A stretch of DNA of 64,000 bases, from assembly GCF_028583425.1 (NCBI RefSeq), contig NC_072792.1, forward strand, positions 158,106,676 to 158,170,675, in the 5' to 3' direction. Made by a program: the position numbers and the translations under genes. Origin of the DNA: Eublepharis macularius (Eukaryota > Chordata > Lepidosauria > Squamata > Eublepharidae). The notes below the pieces were generated by a model. The model made no database searches, was not told the DNA's origin, and worked only from the letters and a program-made list of their open reading frames with translations. How positions within the stretch are numbered: position 1 is the first letter of the stretch; each line of letters starts with the position of its first letter. Positions 42,641 to 53,725 of this stretch are shown one piece after another.

Positions 42641-43654
42641 CAGTCATGGGGTTGCGCACCCACCATCGTAAGGGAATCATGAAAGCAAGCACCCTGACCT
42701 GCAGCTGCACTCTCTTCTCTGTTCAAGTGGGGAGCCCAGCTGAGGGAGTCTGAACAGAGCCCCGACATGGACTGCTGGAAGCCTCCCCAAAAGCTGGGTT
42801 GAGCATAGCTCCCTGGGCAACTGCCTCTGTGGTAGGCATGAGCCATACTGGTTCAGGGGCAGGGGCTACACACCACCAGCAAGTCTCAACTGCAGAGGCC
42901 AGCATTTAGGGGAGTATGGGAGAGGGGAGAGGGGAGACTGGTGTGCACAAGCAAGCTGGAACAGCCACCTCTCCAGCTTTTTCTTACCTGTCGGTGTGCC
43001 CTTGCCCCTCGCCAAGCCAGGACTCAGGAGATGGGTAACCAGCAAGGGAACTCGGGTGATAGTTGGGTGGTAGTTATTAGACATTCTGGACATGGCAGTC
43101 CTCCCATATGTGAGTGTGAGAAACACCTTGAATTTCACAAAGTTCCCCTTGCACACTCCTGCCCCATTACCACTAGCACCATCTCCCACCTTGCACTCTA
43201 AGTCCCCATGGCAGGGGGCTCTCAGGCAAAACCTCTAGCCACCTCTCTACTTATCTGGGGTTATGGGCGCCCTGGCCAGAGGTTATGTAAGGTGCCTGAG
43301 TTGCTGATTGGGCATGGGAAAGGGGGCTTGGCAGCCACGGGGGCACAAGCGGATTGGTCCCCATGATAGTCGGTATCCTATGCTCTGCTGGATCACTTGG
43401 GTGGGTCTGGGTGTGTGGGGGACATTGACTTAGGGAGCTGACAAAGTCACACCTCACACTCCACGGCCCAGCCGTGGCCCACTGGCGCAGGGACTTACGC
43501 CGCGGTTATGCCTGTGGCTGGGTGCTGCAACTGTGTGCTGGCAGAGGGTCTGGATGGAGGGGCGTCGGGCCACTGCACCGCTGTGTGTGTGGGGGGGGGG
43601 TTACACCAGTGTAAGTCCAGTGTAAGTTAACCCTCCCTGTGAAGGCTGTCCACC
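42641..43654. other. GC-rich intergenic stretch, no gene seen
   Basis: It has no recognisable domain in any frame and no exon signals. A G-run ('gtgggggggggg'-like) is at about 43590. Confidence 0.35.
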
Positions 43655-43785
43655 ATCCTGTTTTAAATGTGTTGTTTTTAATGTACATGAATTTTTAATT
43701 GTATTTTTAATATGTTGTTATCTGCCCTGAGCCTGCTTGCGGGGAGGGCAGAATAGAAACCTGAAATAAATAAATAAAAATAATT
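43655..43785 (+). repeat. LINE 3' UTR fragment
   Basis: 'tgccctgagcctgcttgcg', 'gggagggcagaatagaaac' followed by 'aaataaataaataaaaata' is the stereotyped L2/CR1-like 3' end. It matches 58000-58110 closely. Confidence 0.65.
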
Positions 43786-44549
43786 TTTAAAAAATATACT
43801 GATGTGACTCCTAGTCAGCATCCAGGGTGTTTTCGCGCCCCCCCCCCTCAGGATTGTGTTCCAAATGAAGGTAAATATAAATGAGAAAAAATGCTGTTAC
43901 ATTAGTTTTAACATCTAGTAATTACCCCAGTAAGTGCAGGACTCTTTACTGTAGTATAAACCTTGTAAGCAAGATTTTTTAAATAGTAAAATATGTAGAA
44001 GACACAGAAAGAAAATTGCATGCAGTAGAAAAAAAGAGGCAGAATGGAAAGTGAAAAAAAACAGAAAAGTGCTGGAAGAGAAAGGGAGAGAATTTGGGGA
44101 ATATAGTAATGACTCAGCAAAAGAGTTGATAGGGAGCGGCGCATTAAAATGGCAGGCAGCAAGGGCAGCAAACAACCCAGTCACATCTAACAGACATCCA
44201 TTAGATCAAATCAAGAAAGAACTAAGTAGCACAAAGTAGAGAGAGAAAATGAACTGAATTTGAATCTTCCATGCTCTGAGCTAGATTCCACAGGAATAAC
44301 AGGCCTATGTATAGCTTTAGTTAGAAATTACCAACTGCCATTTTATCTCTCATATAAAAATTCCCATCTACTCTCTATCACTAAATAGAATGAGATTATT
44401 TATTAAGGAACTCAAGTGAGGCTACTAGGTTCTTAAACAGTAGGCAGGAAAGAGATGGTAAGCCATTTTTCTATATCATTGACCGTTATGCAGACTGACA
44501 TGAATCTAAGGAAATCTAATACCATCCCTTAGCTTGGCATTATCATAAC

Positions 44550-45286
44550 TAGGGGTGTGCAGCTGGGAAAAGATTTGGTTTTCCCGTTTCGGATTTACCC
44601 GAAGCGGGAAAACGATCCAGAATAACCCGGATTCGGGTTTTCGGTATGCTTCGAAATGATTTGGAGCAAACCGAACAGAGATTCCCACCTCCCCCCTGAG
44701 CCCCCCTTCCCCCTTCCCCCAACCCCACTTACCTTGAAGGTCGGAGCACGCCTCCTGCTGTCATGGCCAGCAGGGTGGCGGGGAAGGTTGCAGCCAGTGC
44801 CTGCGCCACCTGTGCCACCACTTCTGCCTCTGTGGCAGAGAATGCCGATGCCACTGCTGGTGCCCGTTCTACCACTTCAGCCTCTGTGGCAGCAAACGCC
44901 GCTGCCGCTGCCACTGCCCGTGCCGCCACTTCAGCCTCGGTGGCGGCCGGCAGGGTGGTAGCGAACGCCACCACTGCTGCCCACGCCGCCACAGAGGCCA
45001 AAGTGGTGGCCGGCAAGCTGGCAGCAAACACTGGTGCCATCACCACCAGTGCCGCCACCAAAAGACTGCCACATGTAAGTGGGGTGGTGGTGGGAGGGCA
45101 GGAGGCCAGGCACCCTTTAAGGGCCCGAAGCTTCCCAAAGCAATCTGAATTGCTTCGTGAAGCCTTGATTCGGTATTTCCGAATCAGGGTCATCATACTG
45201 GCCCCGATTCGGAAATACCGAATCTTTACAAATCGGGCCCGGTTTGGGTTTTTTCCCGAACCGGGAACCCAAAGTGCACACCTCTA
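44550..45286. mobile_element. hAT-like nonautonomous transposon
   Basis: Terminal inverted repeats are 'TAGGGGTGTGCA' and 'TGCACACCTCTA'. The flanks are a near-perfect 8-bp duplication, ATCATAAC (44542-44549) and ATCATTAC (45287-45294). Inside the ends, motifs of 'cgaa(g)cgggaaaac' and 'ttcggaaataccgaatc' form further hairpins. The centre (44760-45060) is a GCC-rich imperfect repeat that gives Ala-rich frames on both strands. These are by-products of the repeat and no transposase is present. Confidence 0.7.
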
Positions 45287-45294
45287 ATCATTAC

Positions 45295-47914
45295 TACTCT
45301 CCAAAACCATCAATTATAGTAAAAGCTCAAATGGAAAGGGTCAGTATAATTTTATGAGAAAGACAAAAAATTAAATATATATCAGTTTACCTTGCTGCAG
45401 ATTCTCTTCCTGAATTAGAAAATTCAACAGGTATTTGAAAAATAATGTGAATAGGATAGACATTCAAAGCAAATTTGATGGAAAATCCATTTTTCACAGC
45501 ATGAAAGTGGACTGACTTACAGTTTTAGTGTTATCATGTAAGTTCAAATTTCACCATATTTATTCATACTGGAAAATATTCTCACCAAATAGTTCTGATT
45601 AAGTCAATTGCTATTTGCTAGAAAAGTAATAAAAGAATCTACTTATTAAATGTGATTAATGATATGGATTATAAAGTTCAATGTAGTCTAAAAGAGAATT
45701 TTTCTTTTAAATGTTGTAAATTATGACCATTATAATGTGAAACTGAGTTTCTCTCAGTGGATTTCGAATATCCCTTCATATGTATTATGGAATGGTTTTT
45801 ACACACCATAACATTTATATCTAATTCTGAAGCTGGCCCCTCATGTGGATGAAGATCCCCAGAGAATGGGGCAGGTAGAGAAAGGGGGTATTTCTTCACA
45901 GACCTAGGCACACCACAGGGTTTCAGTAAAATACAAAAAAAGATTTGCTATTTTGACATCTTCTGTACCAACACAGATATTCTGAATTAAAACTCAAGTA
46001 TCATATGGCATGAGTCATAATGGCTAACAAGCAGGTCTTTCTTAATCGGTACAAAACTTCCATGACATTGCATGTTGTCATATGATAATTATGTAGAAAA
46101 GGAAGTGACTCTTTGGGTGTAATTTTGGACTCAGCAGTTTTTTTGTGTTTTGACAACTGTGTGCACAGAGTATATGGTATGTATGCCATAATCTAGCTAT
46201 ATTGAAGTATGTTTGTGTACAACATAAAGCAAAATAATACTATATAATAAAAACACTTACTAAGGCAGCATACAATAATAGACTTCATTTTGGCATCACG
46301 AGAAACCTCTACTTGTCTATGACGAGCATAAATGCAGTCTGTTACTTGTTTGCTTCTTCCTACCCACTTATTTCTCTTGTGTGCACACAGAGCATGATTA
46401 AAGAAATCCTAATGTGGGAAGCCCTGAATCAAGCTCCAATTTGTCATAATGTCCAAATTCAGCCTCCTGGGCAAACTGGAGTCCATTTCTCCACATAAAT
46501 TGGGATTCTAAACCTCTATTTAATCCCTAATTTGGTGGTATCTCCAGAACAGAGCAAACAAGAATTTGATTCAAGATTTCTTACATGAGATGGAGGAAAG
46601 GTGTAGGCAGGAGGTAATATAAGATCATTTGTGACATTTGTGATTGTGATAACAGTCTTATAATCCCAAACCTAAAGATTCACATTAAATGCCTGCACAG
46701 TAGGTATGTTAAAATATTATGTTTGGTCTGCATAGGAAATTCCACACATCAACTGGAATTGCTCGATTAATGTGTTCGGTTGACAAATGTTCACATTTAA
46801 AACAACATTTGACTAAATAACTACTTCTAATTTAATTCTTAAGAATTATTGTAGTAGTGTTTCTTTTCAAGCAAGTCTATTTCATTAAGGCATGGTAAAA
46901 TGAAGTTTGAATAAAAGTCATCCAGTTCAGTATGCATGGACTGAAGCAGACTGTTTATCAATTTGGTATGGCAAGTTAGAAGCTTTAATGATTCAATATG
47001 CAATTTGCAGCCACGTGAATTTTCAGCCACTCTCTAGACTTAGAAAACACTACCCTCCTTCTCTATGCGTGTCTCTCTCCATATATCAGTATGTATAGTT
47101 TGTTAAACTACCTGTCCTCTAAATCCAAGCCAAATAGAAAAAATCTCTTAGACTTTAGAAAACCTTGAGGGGAATAAAGCCTCCTCATAAGCTTGCAATG
47201 TGTGAAATGATAACATGATATAGATGGTACTTTCACCTAAATAAAAGTTTCTAAGAATACTTCAGAGACGATATGAAGACTAGTCAAAATATGCTTAAAC
47301 ATATGACTTGTCAATGGAATCTCTCAGTTACAACAGTCTAAATACACTAAAATCAATGAGTTTACACTAGAGTAACTCAGCATAGAATTGCAATGTAAAT
47401 TGCTTCCAGTGCTATCCTAAACAGCTACATTCTTCTAAACCCGTGAAATTAAATTTAAAATTGCATGATTGGTCTATTAATTCTGTAGGGGTTCTGTAGA
47501 GGTGCTTCCAGATCTCAGCACAAAAATATAAAAAGTGGGCACATGTGTGAGAAGCACCACACATGGTGCTATCATCCATTTTTTTGTGTATTTGCTGTTC
47601 CATCCATGTTTATCCTACTAATCTGTTTGGATTAGCAGTGCAGAAAATAGCATGGGGATCGGCACAAGCCACGTTTCAGTTGAGGGTATCAGGCACGTTG
47701 ATTCAGTACTCCTATCACTTGCAAAATTCCCTTTGGAAGTAGTCTAAGAAAAAAGGAACAATTTAGCGGGGCTGTTTTGTCACTGCTTTTGTTTGTTGTC
47801 CTAATAGATCTACATGGAACATATTCAGGGTGTTGTTCATTAATTTGAAATGAAGGAAACAGAATTCAAAAGTTTAAAAAACAGCAATTTATCTCCTAAA
47901 AATGTTTCCAAAGA
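45295..47914. other. AT-rich intergenic stretch, no gene seen
   Basis: One diverged palindromic-repeat copy may be present at about 47355-47440 ('agtaactcagcatagaatt', 'gtgctatcctaaacagc'). Otherwise no repeat ends or exons were found. Confidence 0.4.
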
Positions 47915-47922
47915 GATATAAC

Positions 47923-48576
47923 TAGAGATGGGCACGATCCAAAAATTTTTAACGATCCAGCGGATTGTGGATCGGCGACGACGACGATCCTGAATTAACA
48001 ATCCGCACCGATCATCTCCCATTCCCGAGCCGTGGATCATGGATCGTGGATTGTGGATCGTGGAGGCAAAAGCGGAGAGGCACCCCGCTGTTCCCAGCGA
48101 TACAGGAACAGTGGGTGATGCCGGTGGCATCTGTGTTTGTGTTTGGCTGTCTGTGTTTGGCTGTCAGAGCTGCCTATCAGGGTTTGCAGGGATGAGATTG
48201 GAGTGCCCATGGTTACAGAACACCCCCTTCCCCCTCCCTCCCCTGGGTGTCTTCTCCCAACTTGTGACTGCTTTGCTGCTCTGTGGTTGGAAGGAAGCCC
48301 TGCCGATCAAGGAAAGCTGTGCTTCCATTCAGGTTTCCAGGGTGACAGAAGGAGGGCAAACAGAGCTCAGGCTTTCCCCTGGCTCCGTTGCCAGGGGAAT
48401 AGATTGCTGGCGCCTGAGTGTTTGGATCCCCGATCCGAGCCCGAATGCAACGATCCAGGCCTCTCCCAATCGCCAGATCGTTGGCCTTGGTCGATCACAA
48501 TCCGCCAGGTCACGATCGCGCAATCGCCATTATTGTGGGGTTTTTTCGATCGTAATGCAGATTGTGCCCATCTCTA
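47923..48576. mobile_element. hAT-like nonautonomous transposon with perfect 8-bp TSD
   Basis: The ends are TAGAGATGGGCAC and GTGCCCATCTCTA, with an identical 8-bp duplication GATATAAC (47915-47922, 48577-48584). The subterminal regions are dense in GATCC/GGATC/CGATC words on both strands, while the centre is ordinary mixed sequence. Frames of 227 and 146 codons inside it have no transposase motif and are not genes. The TIR resembles that of 44550-45286 and perhaps the half-element at 60217. Confidence 0.8.
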
Positions 48577-48584
48577 GATATAAC

Positions 48585-49609
48585 TATGATATCTGGAAAC
48601 TAGTTAAACTAGATTTAGACCCATTCCAGTACTTTTCTCCCATCCCCACAAGCAGAGGAAAATATTACAAATATTGCTACCTTAGAAGTTGTCAACAGGC
48701 ATCTTCAATTGATATCAGGTAAAAATTTGAGTTCAGTGATTCTTCTAGGGAAAAGGACAACACCACTATTAAGCAATGAAGAAGGCAGTTGTTATAAAAT
48801 GAAGCTCTTCTCTCTGAAGAACCTAGATTTTGCTAATCTAGATTAGCAAACATTAGATTCCTTCACTTTTGCAATGGTGCAGTGACAGTGATAACAATTA
48901 ACAGAGAGATTCTCCAAGTTCCTTTTCATTGAGGGGCTGAGATTTTTACAGTTGCATTTATAATATACTTCAAAATACTGTGTGTGTGTGTGTGCGTAGT
49001 TTATTGACAGTCATGTTAATTATACCTTTGAGTTATGTACAACTAGCAAAAGCAGCTTGCCTTCTAAAACCTGAGTTAAAAATAGCTATACCATATCTTA
49101 ATGCTTGATGCAGACATATTTCCAAGTGAACTGTGATATCAGATTATCTGATTTCAAAGTAGTTCCTTGCAACTTCATTTTTGCATTCTTGCACTTAAAG
49201 CTTTGGTATAAGACAACATTGGAATAGTACACAAGACTCTGTCCTAACAAGAAAATAATTCAATGAGGCATAATTATTGCTCCACATTTTGTGAAATATG
49301 CAAAGGCTCTAACCCTTCCCATGTAAAGGAGGAAATATGAATTTGGGGATTGAAGCCAAGTTACTGAAGTGCCTCTAGCACTTGTGCCGTTCTCTGCTTC
49401 TTAACCTTACAAAAGAGTACAGTATGTGGTGCAGGATGAGGTTGCTCTATCTGGAATAACTAGGACAACAGAGCTGGAGAGAAAATAATTTAGGTAATGA
49501 TGGCTATTGACTATAGTGACAATCTATTTTGCACATCTCTCCTCCTATACTCCTGCCCTCCAAGTGAGAGTTTAAAAGTTTCAAGAAGTACTGTATTTTA
49601 AAAGTAAAA
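48585..49609. other. AT-rich intergenic stretch, no gene seen
   Basis: It contains a short GT run (about 48980-48997) and nothing else recognisable. Confidence 0.4.
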
Positions 49610-50015
49610 TAAGGACCATCTCCTCCCATACTATCCAGCCCACCAGTTAAGATCTGCCTCTTAAGCCCTGCTCTCTGTTCCCACCTTCAGATGTGAGATG
49701 GGTGGCAACTAAAGGCATGACAGTTTCTGTGGTGGCATCTCACCTCTGGAATGCCTTTTCCCTTGAGGCTTGCCTGGCACCTACATTACTTTCTTTTAGG
49801 TGCCAGGCCAAGACGTATCTTTTTTACCCAGGCTTTTAACTAGGAGTGTTATCTTACCAACTTTTTAAATGGTCTGCTTCTGTTTTATGGTTAGTTTTTA
49901 TGCTATATCTGTCCAATGGCTTGTTTCTAATGGCTTGGGGGTTTTTACATCATTTTTAATTGTAAGATCCCTTGAGCAGGACTCTGAAGAGGCAGTATAG
50001 AAATAGCCTAAATAA
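49610..50015 (+). pseudogene. LINE (L2/CR1-like) C-terminal coding remnant and 3' UTR
   Basis: Around 49695-49840 a decayed frame resembles VATKGMTVSVVASHLWNAF, then LLSFRCQAKTYLF, the usual LINE C-terminus 'RAFSVVAPRLWNSLP...FRRRLKTHLF'. It is followed by a T-rich 3' UTR and 'gaggcagtatagaaatagc', 'ctaaataaataaa'. It is 5' truncated and inactive. Confidence 0.65.
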
Positions 50016-50574
50016 ATAAACAGAAATCTAGTAGCATCTTAGAACTAACAAAATTTTATTCAAGCATAATCTTTCATGAACCAGAGCCCACTTCTTCTGA
50101 TACAATGAGTAGGTTTTCATTAGGCATAACTTTTATGTAGGACATGAAAATGTAAACAGCAAGTCCGAAGAGCCATGAAATGCATGAAGTACATGAAATT
50201 AAATTATGTAAAATTCAAATCTAAACAAGAAAAATTCAGAGATTTTCAGTTTTCCTAATAGTTTGAAAAGGATGATTTTTATTTTACATAAAACCGCCAG
50301 TCTTTAAGTTTGTCAGCAAGTCACCTGTTCAACAGACAGTGAAACTAATTAATTTAAGGACAATCCAGCCAAAGCACTTTTTTATCCCACTATATACATA
50401 GTTCTACCAATGAAACCCAATGAAATACTTGACTATGGTTAGATTGTCTGTAAACTTCAAAAAATGGTGTCTCAAACATTAACATTTGGAGAGTTTGCTA
50501 GAAACTAGTAAAATACGCACACTTGCTTGATACCGTTTTTATCTTTTAGATGCCAAGCAAAGCCTGTTTTGTTA

Positions 50575-50815
50575 GCTCAAGCTGTTGGTGGTTAGTAGTA
50601 TTATCTATTTGTTATGATTCTGACCCTTGAAATTGCTGTTTTGTTGCTGTTTGACTGGCTGGGATTGAAGACTGTTTTTTGTTCTCTGTTTTTGATTGAT
50701 TGACGGTGATATTTTTAAACTGGGTTCTTTTTGTTGATTATGCTATTGTTGTCGATGCTCGGAAGGACTGTGTATGCCACTCTGAAGGCTGTGTTAGCAT
50801 AAGAGTGGGGAATCG
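50575..50815 (+). repeat. LINE 3' UTR fragment
   Basis: This is T/G-rich sequence rich in 'ttgttgctgttt'-type words, passing into 'ggactgtgtatgccactct' and directly into a tetranucleotide repeat. That is consistent with a LINE 3' end whose tail expanded. Confidence 0.4.
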
Positions 50816-50847
<32 letters not shown>

Positions 50848-50857
50848 CTCAATCAAT
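50816..50857. repeat. (AATC)n microsatellite
   Basis: About ten units of TCAA/AATC occur, with one C-for-A interruption ('aatcactcaatc'). Confidence 0.9.
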
Positions 50858-52279
50858 ATATTATTCTGAATATTGATATATAGACTAGGATGCCCTTGTG
50901 TAAGTGTGGTTATAGATCCCATGTAAAGGCAATAGAAGGGGGCATGAAGGGGACCGATAGATGAAAATGTGGCTGCTATTATATGATTGAGACAGACTGA
51001 TAACATAGAAGTCAGGCATGCTAACTCAGTGGACATAGTACACCGCAGAGTGGGGCAGTAATTTTCCATTTCTAAATTCTTGAAGAACTGTGTGTTCAAA
51101 GTCTGAATACCATCCTAAACTAGAAACCTGTGGTTTACAATCTACAGAGTATTAATTTTTAACTCTGGATTTATATCCTTGTGAAATCTTTAAACTTTAA
51201 TAGGAAATTAAATCCTTCTTCTATTACAGGACACGATGGATGTCACCTCAGTGTTAATTCCATAGAAAAAGTGCTATCACTATTGAAATGTCTGGCAACT
51301 CATCTGTGGAGGGGCAAGCACACACCCGTCATAAATTCCAACTGCACCACAGGTTCCTGGCATTTACTGAGTAGTTACCAAATCATACCTACCCAGATAC
51401 AGTTTTTGGCTGGCTATCAATACCATCCTAAGAACATTTTCCTAGGTGTAATGTCCACTGAATAGTCTGAATAGGATTCTGAGGAAGACTGTGTAGGATG
51501 ACACTATAAGATGTGTCTGAGAACTGGATCTTACAGACTTGATAAGTGTATGCAGAATTTTCAAAACCTTAAGTAGCAAGATGCGCTATGAAAACAAAAA
51601 CAGACAAATTGATGCTATCAAATTGCCAAAAAACTACATTCTGATTCATACAAAAAGATGTATGTTAAAGTTGCTATTTTAAAACTCCTTTATGGATTGT
51701 GCACCTAGATGCTATTGAGGGAGATCACACTTATTTGACAGTTATATTATGAATGCCTAGTATTTTACTCTATGAAATGGAGGGAGCATGTATCTCAACA
51801 TATTTTAAAGAATTTTATTTTATATAGAACTGCTAATCAGTAAGTGTATTAGTCAATCACCAGTTTGGCAGTTAATGAACGAATGAATTGTATACCTATT
51901 TTCCTCCATGAAGTGGTGGAGAGGCAGACTGCACTATTTCTAGGCTCATATTTTGAAGTCTATCTAAATAAATAGAAAACCACCTCATGGATAGGGTTTG
52001 TAGAAATATGAAGCACTGTGGAATGGAAACAGTGATATAAAAATAGCATGAGACTATAAGCTGCTTGGGGTTTTTTTTTCTGTGCCATCTCGGAAATCCA
52101 AAAATCGCGTGTAAGATAAAGGCGATGACCATCAAGGCACTTTTGCGCTACTTTCCACTAGTGTGGCCACAATTGTGTGTCACTTCGACCCTGAAAGGGT
52201 ATCACGCTGCTGCTATTTGTCTTTCTCCCCCTCTAAATGGACCAACAAAGTTTCCGGAGGTCTTGAAGGTTTTTCTCCC
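50858..52279. other. Intergenic stretch upstream of the CpG island
   Basis: It contains a diverged palindromic-repeat copy near 51419-51515 ('taccatcctaagaacattt', 'gtgtaggatgacact') and otherwise no supported feature. The 94-codon frame at 51181 runs into that repeat and is not supported as an exon. Confidence 0.4.
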
Positions 52280-52990
52280 CGTTTGTGCTGAGCTGAGCAA
52301 GATTACCCCTGTGGCGGCGAAAGGTCCCTGTGGCGTTGCGCTGATTTTGCTTTGCTGACAGGGCGAAGGGCTGAGGAGGTGCTACGGCGACCCGCCCCCC
52401 CTTATCCCTAACGGCTCTCCCGCTTCTCCGCCGGCGGCTCGTCCTCTTTTTCCCTCAGCGCGACAGGGGGAAACCGGGCGCCCTTTCCGCCCTCTTCCCT
52501 GTCGCCCTGAGGGCCTCCTGCCTCTCCCCTCACGTTCGTTTCCCGCCTCCTCCAAGCCTCTCCTCCTCTTCTCCTTGAGGTGCGTCAAGGGGGAGGCGGG
52601 AGGGAGGCAGGGAGGGAGACTGGCAGGTGATGGGCGCGGTTAAAAACCGCCGCCAACAGGGAAGAACTTTTAACGCTCCGAAGGCCGGCGGAGGAGACTG
52701 TACCCGGCTGTCCTGTCCGAAGAAACGCCGCTTCCTGACGGGGAGAGGAGGGAAGCCCGGCCCCGGCAGTGGGGCGACTTTTCCCGCCCTCTTGGTCCAT
52801 GGTGCGCTGGACTCGGCGCGGCGCTCAGGGGCTCTGATTTCCCTCAGACGCTGACAGGTGAGGCTCGCTCGGCTCCCGCTCTGAGGACTGAAACGGCCCT
52901 TGGCCAGTCGGACGGTCCATGTTCGAAGACGCGACAAAGATGAGAACTTTGGGGGCTCACGCCAGCCGCGACCCGCTGAAAGTCAGTCCT
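52280..52990 (+). promoter_or_regulatory. CpG island, probable gene promoter
   Basis: This is the only long stretch outside transposons where CG dinucleotides are dense and GC content is high, in a window where CG is otherwise scarce. It contains GC-box-like words ('cccgcccc') and purine-rich 'gggaggcgggagggaggcagg' style runs (in shorter pieces). A strong plus-strand splice donor closes the region at 52858. Together these suggest a housekeeping-type promoter with a first exon on the plus strand. Bidirectional activity cannot be excluded. Confidence 0.6.
52627..52857 (+). other. Candidate untranslated first exon
   Basis: A 5' splice site 'GACAG|GTGAGG' lies at 52857/52858. The start is unknown and is placed only approximately. 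ATG frames upstream (52629, 52800) stop before or near the donor, so they do not read into a second exon, which favours a noncoding first exon. The next exon is not visible and would be further right, possibly beyond the window. Confidence 0.4.
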
Positions 52991-53494
52991 TCGCCCCGAT
53001 CTCAAGGGACTATTTCACATTTCCAGTTCATATTTGGTATTTCCAGTTTGTGGGAATGGGCTTGCTGAGGCATCCTGGCTCTCCTCACATGCCGAGGCAC
53101 TTTTGAAACTTACTGTACCGACCTCGGAGTTAAAACAAACAAAAAGATTTTTAAAAGATTTATTGTGGTGGGGTTTGTGATGGGTTCAGTTTTTGGCAAA
53201 TAATACAACTGAGGACATTACAGCAGTTCTTGAAAAAGTAGTTTTTTAACCTAAAAGGAGAGAGAATTGGGGGGGGGATAAGGGACTGGAAACCCAGAAG
53301 GATATGTTGGCGAGTCCAGAATAGCTATGCAGCCTCTTAGGTGCCCGTGCTTAAGTTTCTTTCTTAATGGGTTGTGATCAATAATACCTGTTTTGGAAGG
53401 TGGTCATTATGGAAGTATTTCATATAATCTTGCTGGTGGATCCTGGCCTTAAATTAAGCCTAGATGAAAGAGGAAATCGTGGGGAGGAAGGAGG

Positions 53495-53725
53495 ATGATA
53501 CAATTCCTGGAAAATTGGTCTGTAGTTGACTATTAGCCATACTAGTTGAGTGGAACCTCCCCAGACAGAGGCAGTACACCTCTGACTTCTTGAAGCTGGG
53601 ACAATCAGCAGTAGAGTTCTGTTGCCTTTATGCCCTGTTTATAGACTTCCCAGAGACACCTGACTAGTTACTATTGGAAACACAATTCTGAATTAGATGA
53701 TGCTTGGTCCCATCTCTCAGGGTTC
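53495..53725 (+). repeat. Interspersed repeat (same family as 19853-20065)
   Basis: 'gaacctccccagacagagg', 'cagtacacctctgacttct', 'tatgccctgtttatagact' and 'ctgaattagatgatgcttgg' follow the order of the other copies. It is a diverged plus-strand copy. Confidence 0.5.

Noticed and set aside
44729..45287. Ala-rich frames of 155 and 174 codons on opposite strands
   Set aside because: Both read the GCC-rich internal repeat of the hAT-like element at 44550-45286. Mutual overlap on opposite strands marks them as repeat by-products.
48039..48722. 227-codon plus-strand frame
   Set aside because: It starts inside and runs out of the hAT-like element at 47923-48576, overlaps other frames and shows no transposase or other motif.
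51181..51465. 94-codon frame preceded by 'cttctattacag'
   Set aside because: The frame starts before the acceptor-like site, has no donor and ends inside a diverged repeat.
52530..52937. 135-codon minus-strand frame in the CpG island
   Set aside because: High GC content removes stop codons by chance. No domain, no splice signals on that strand, and a plus-strand donor is the better evidence.
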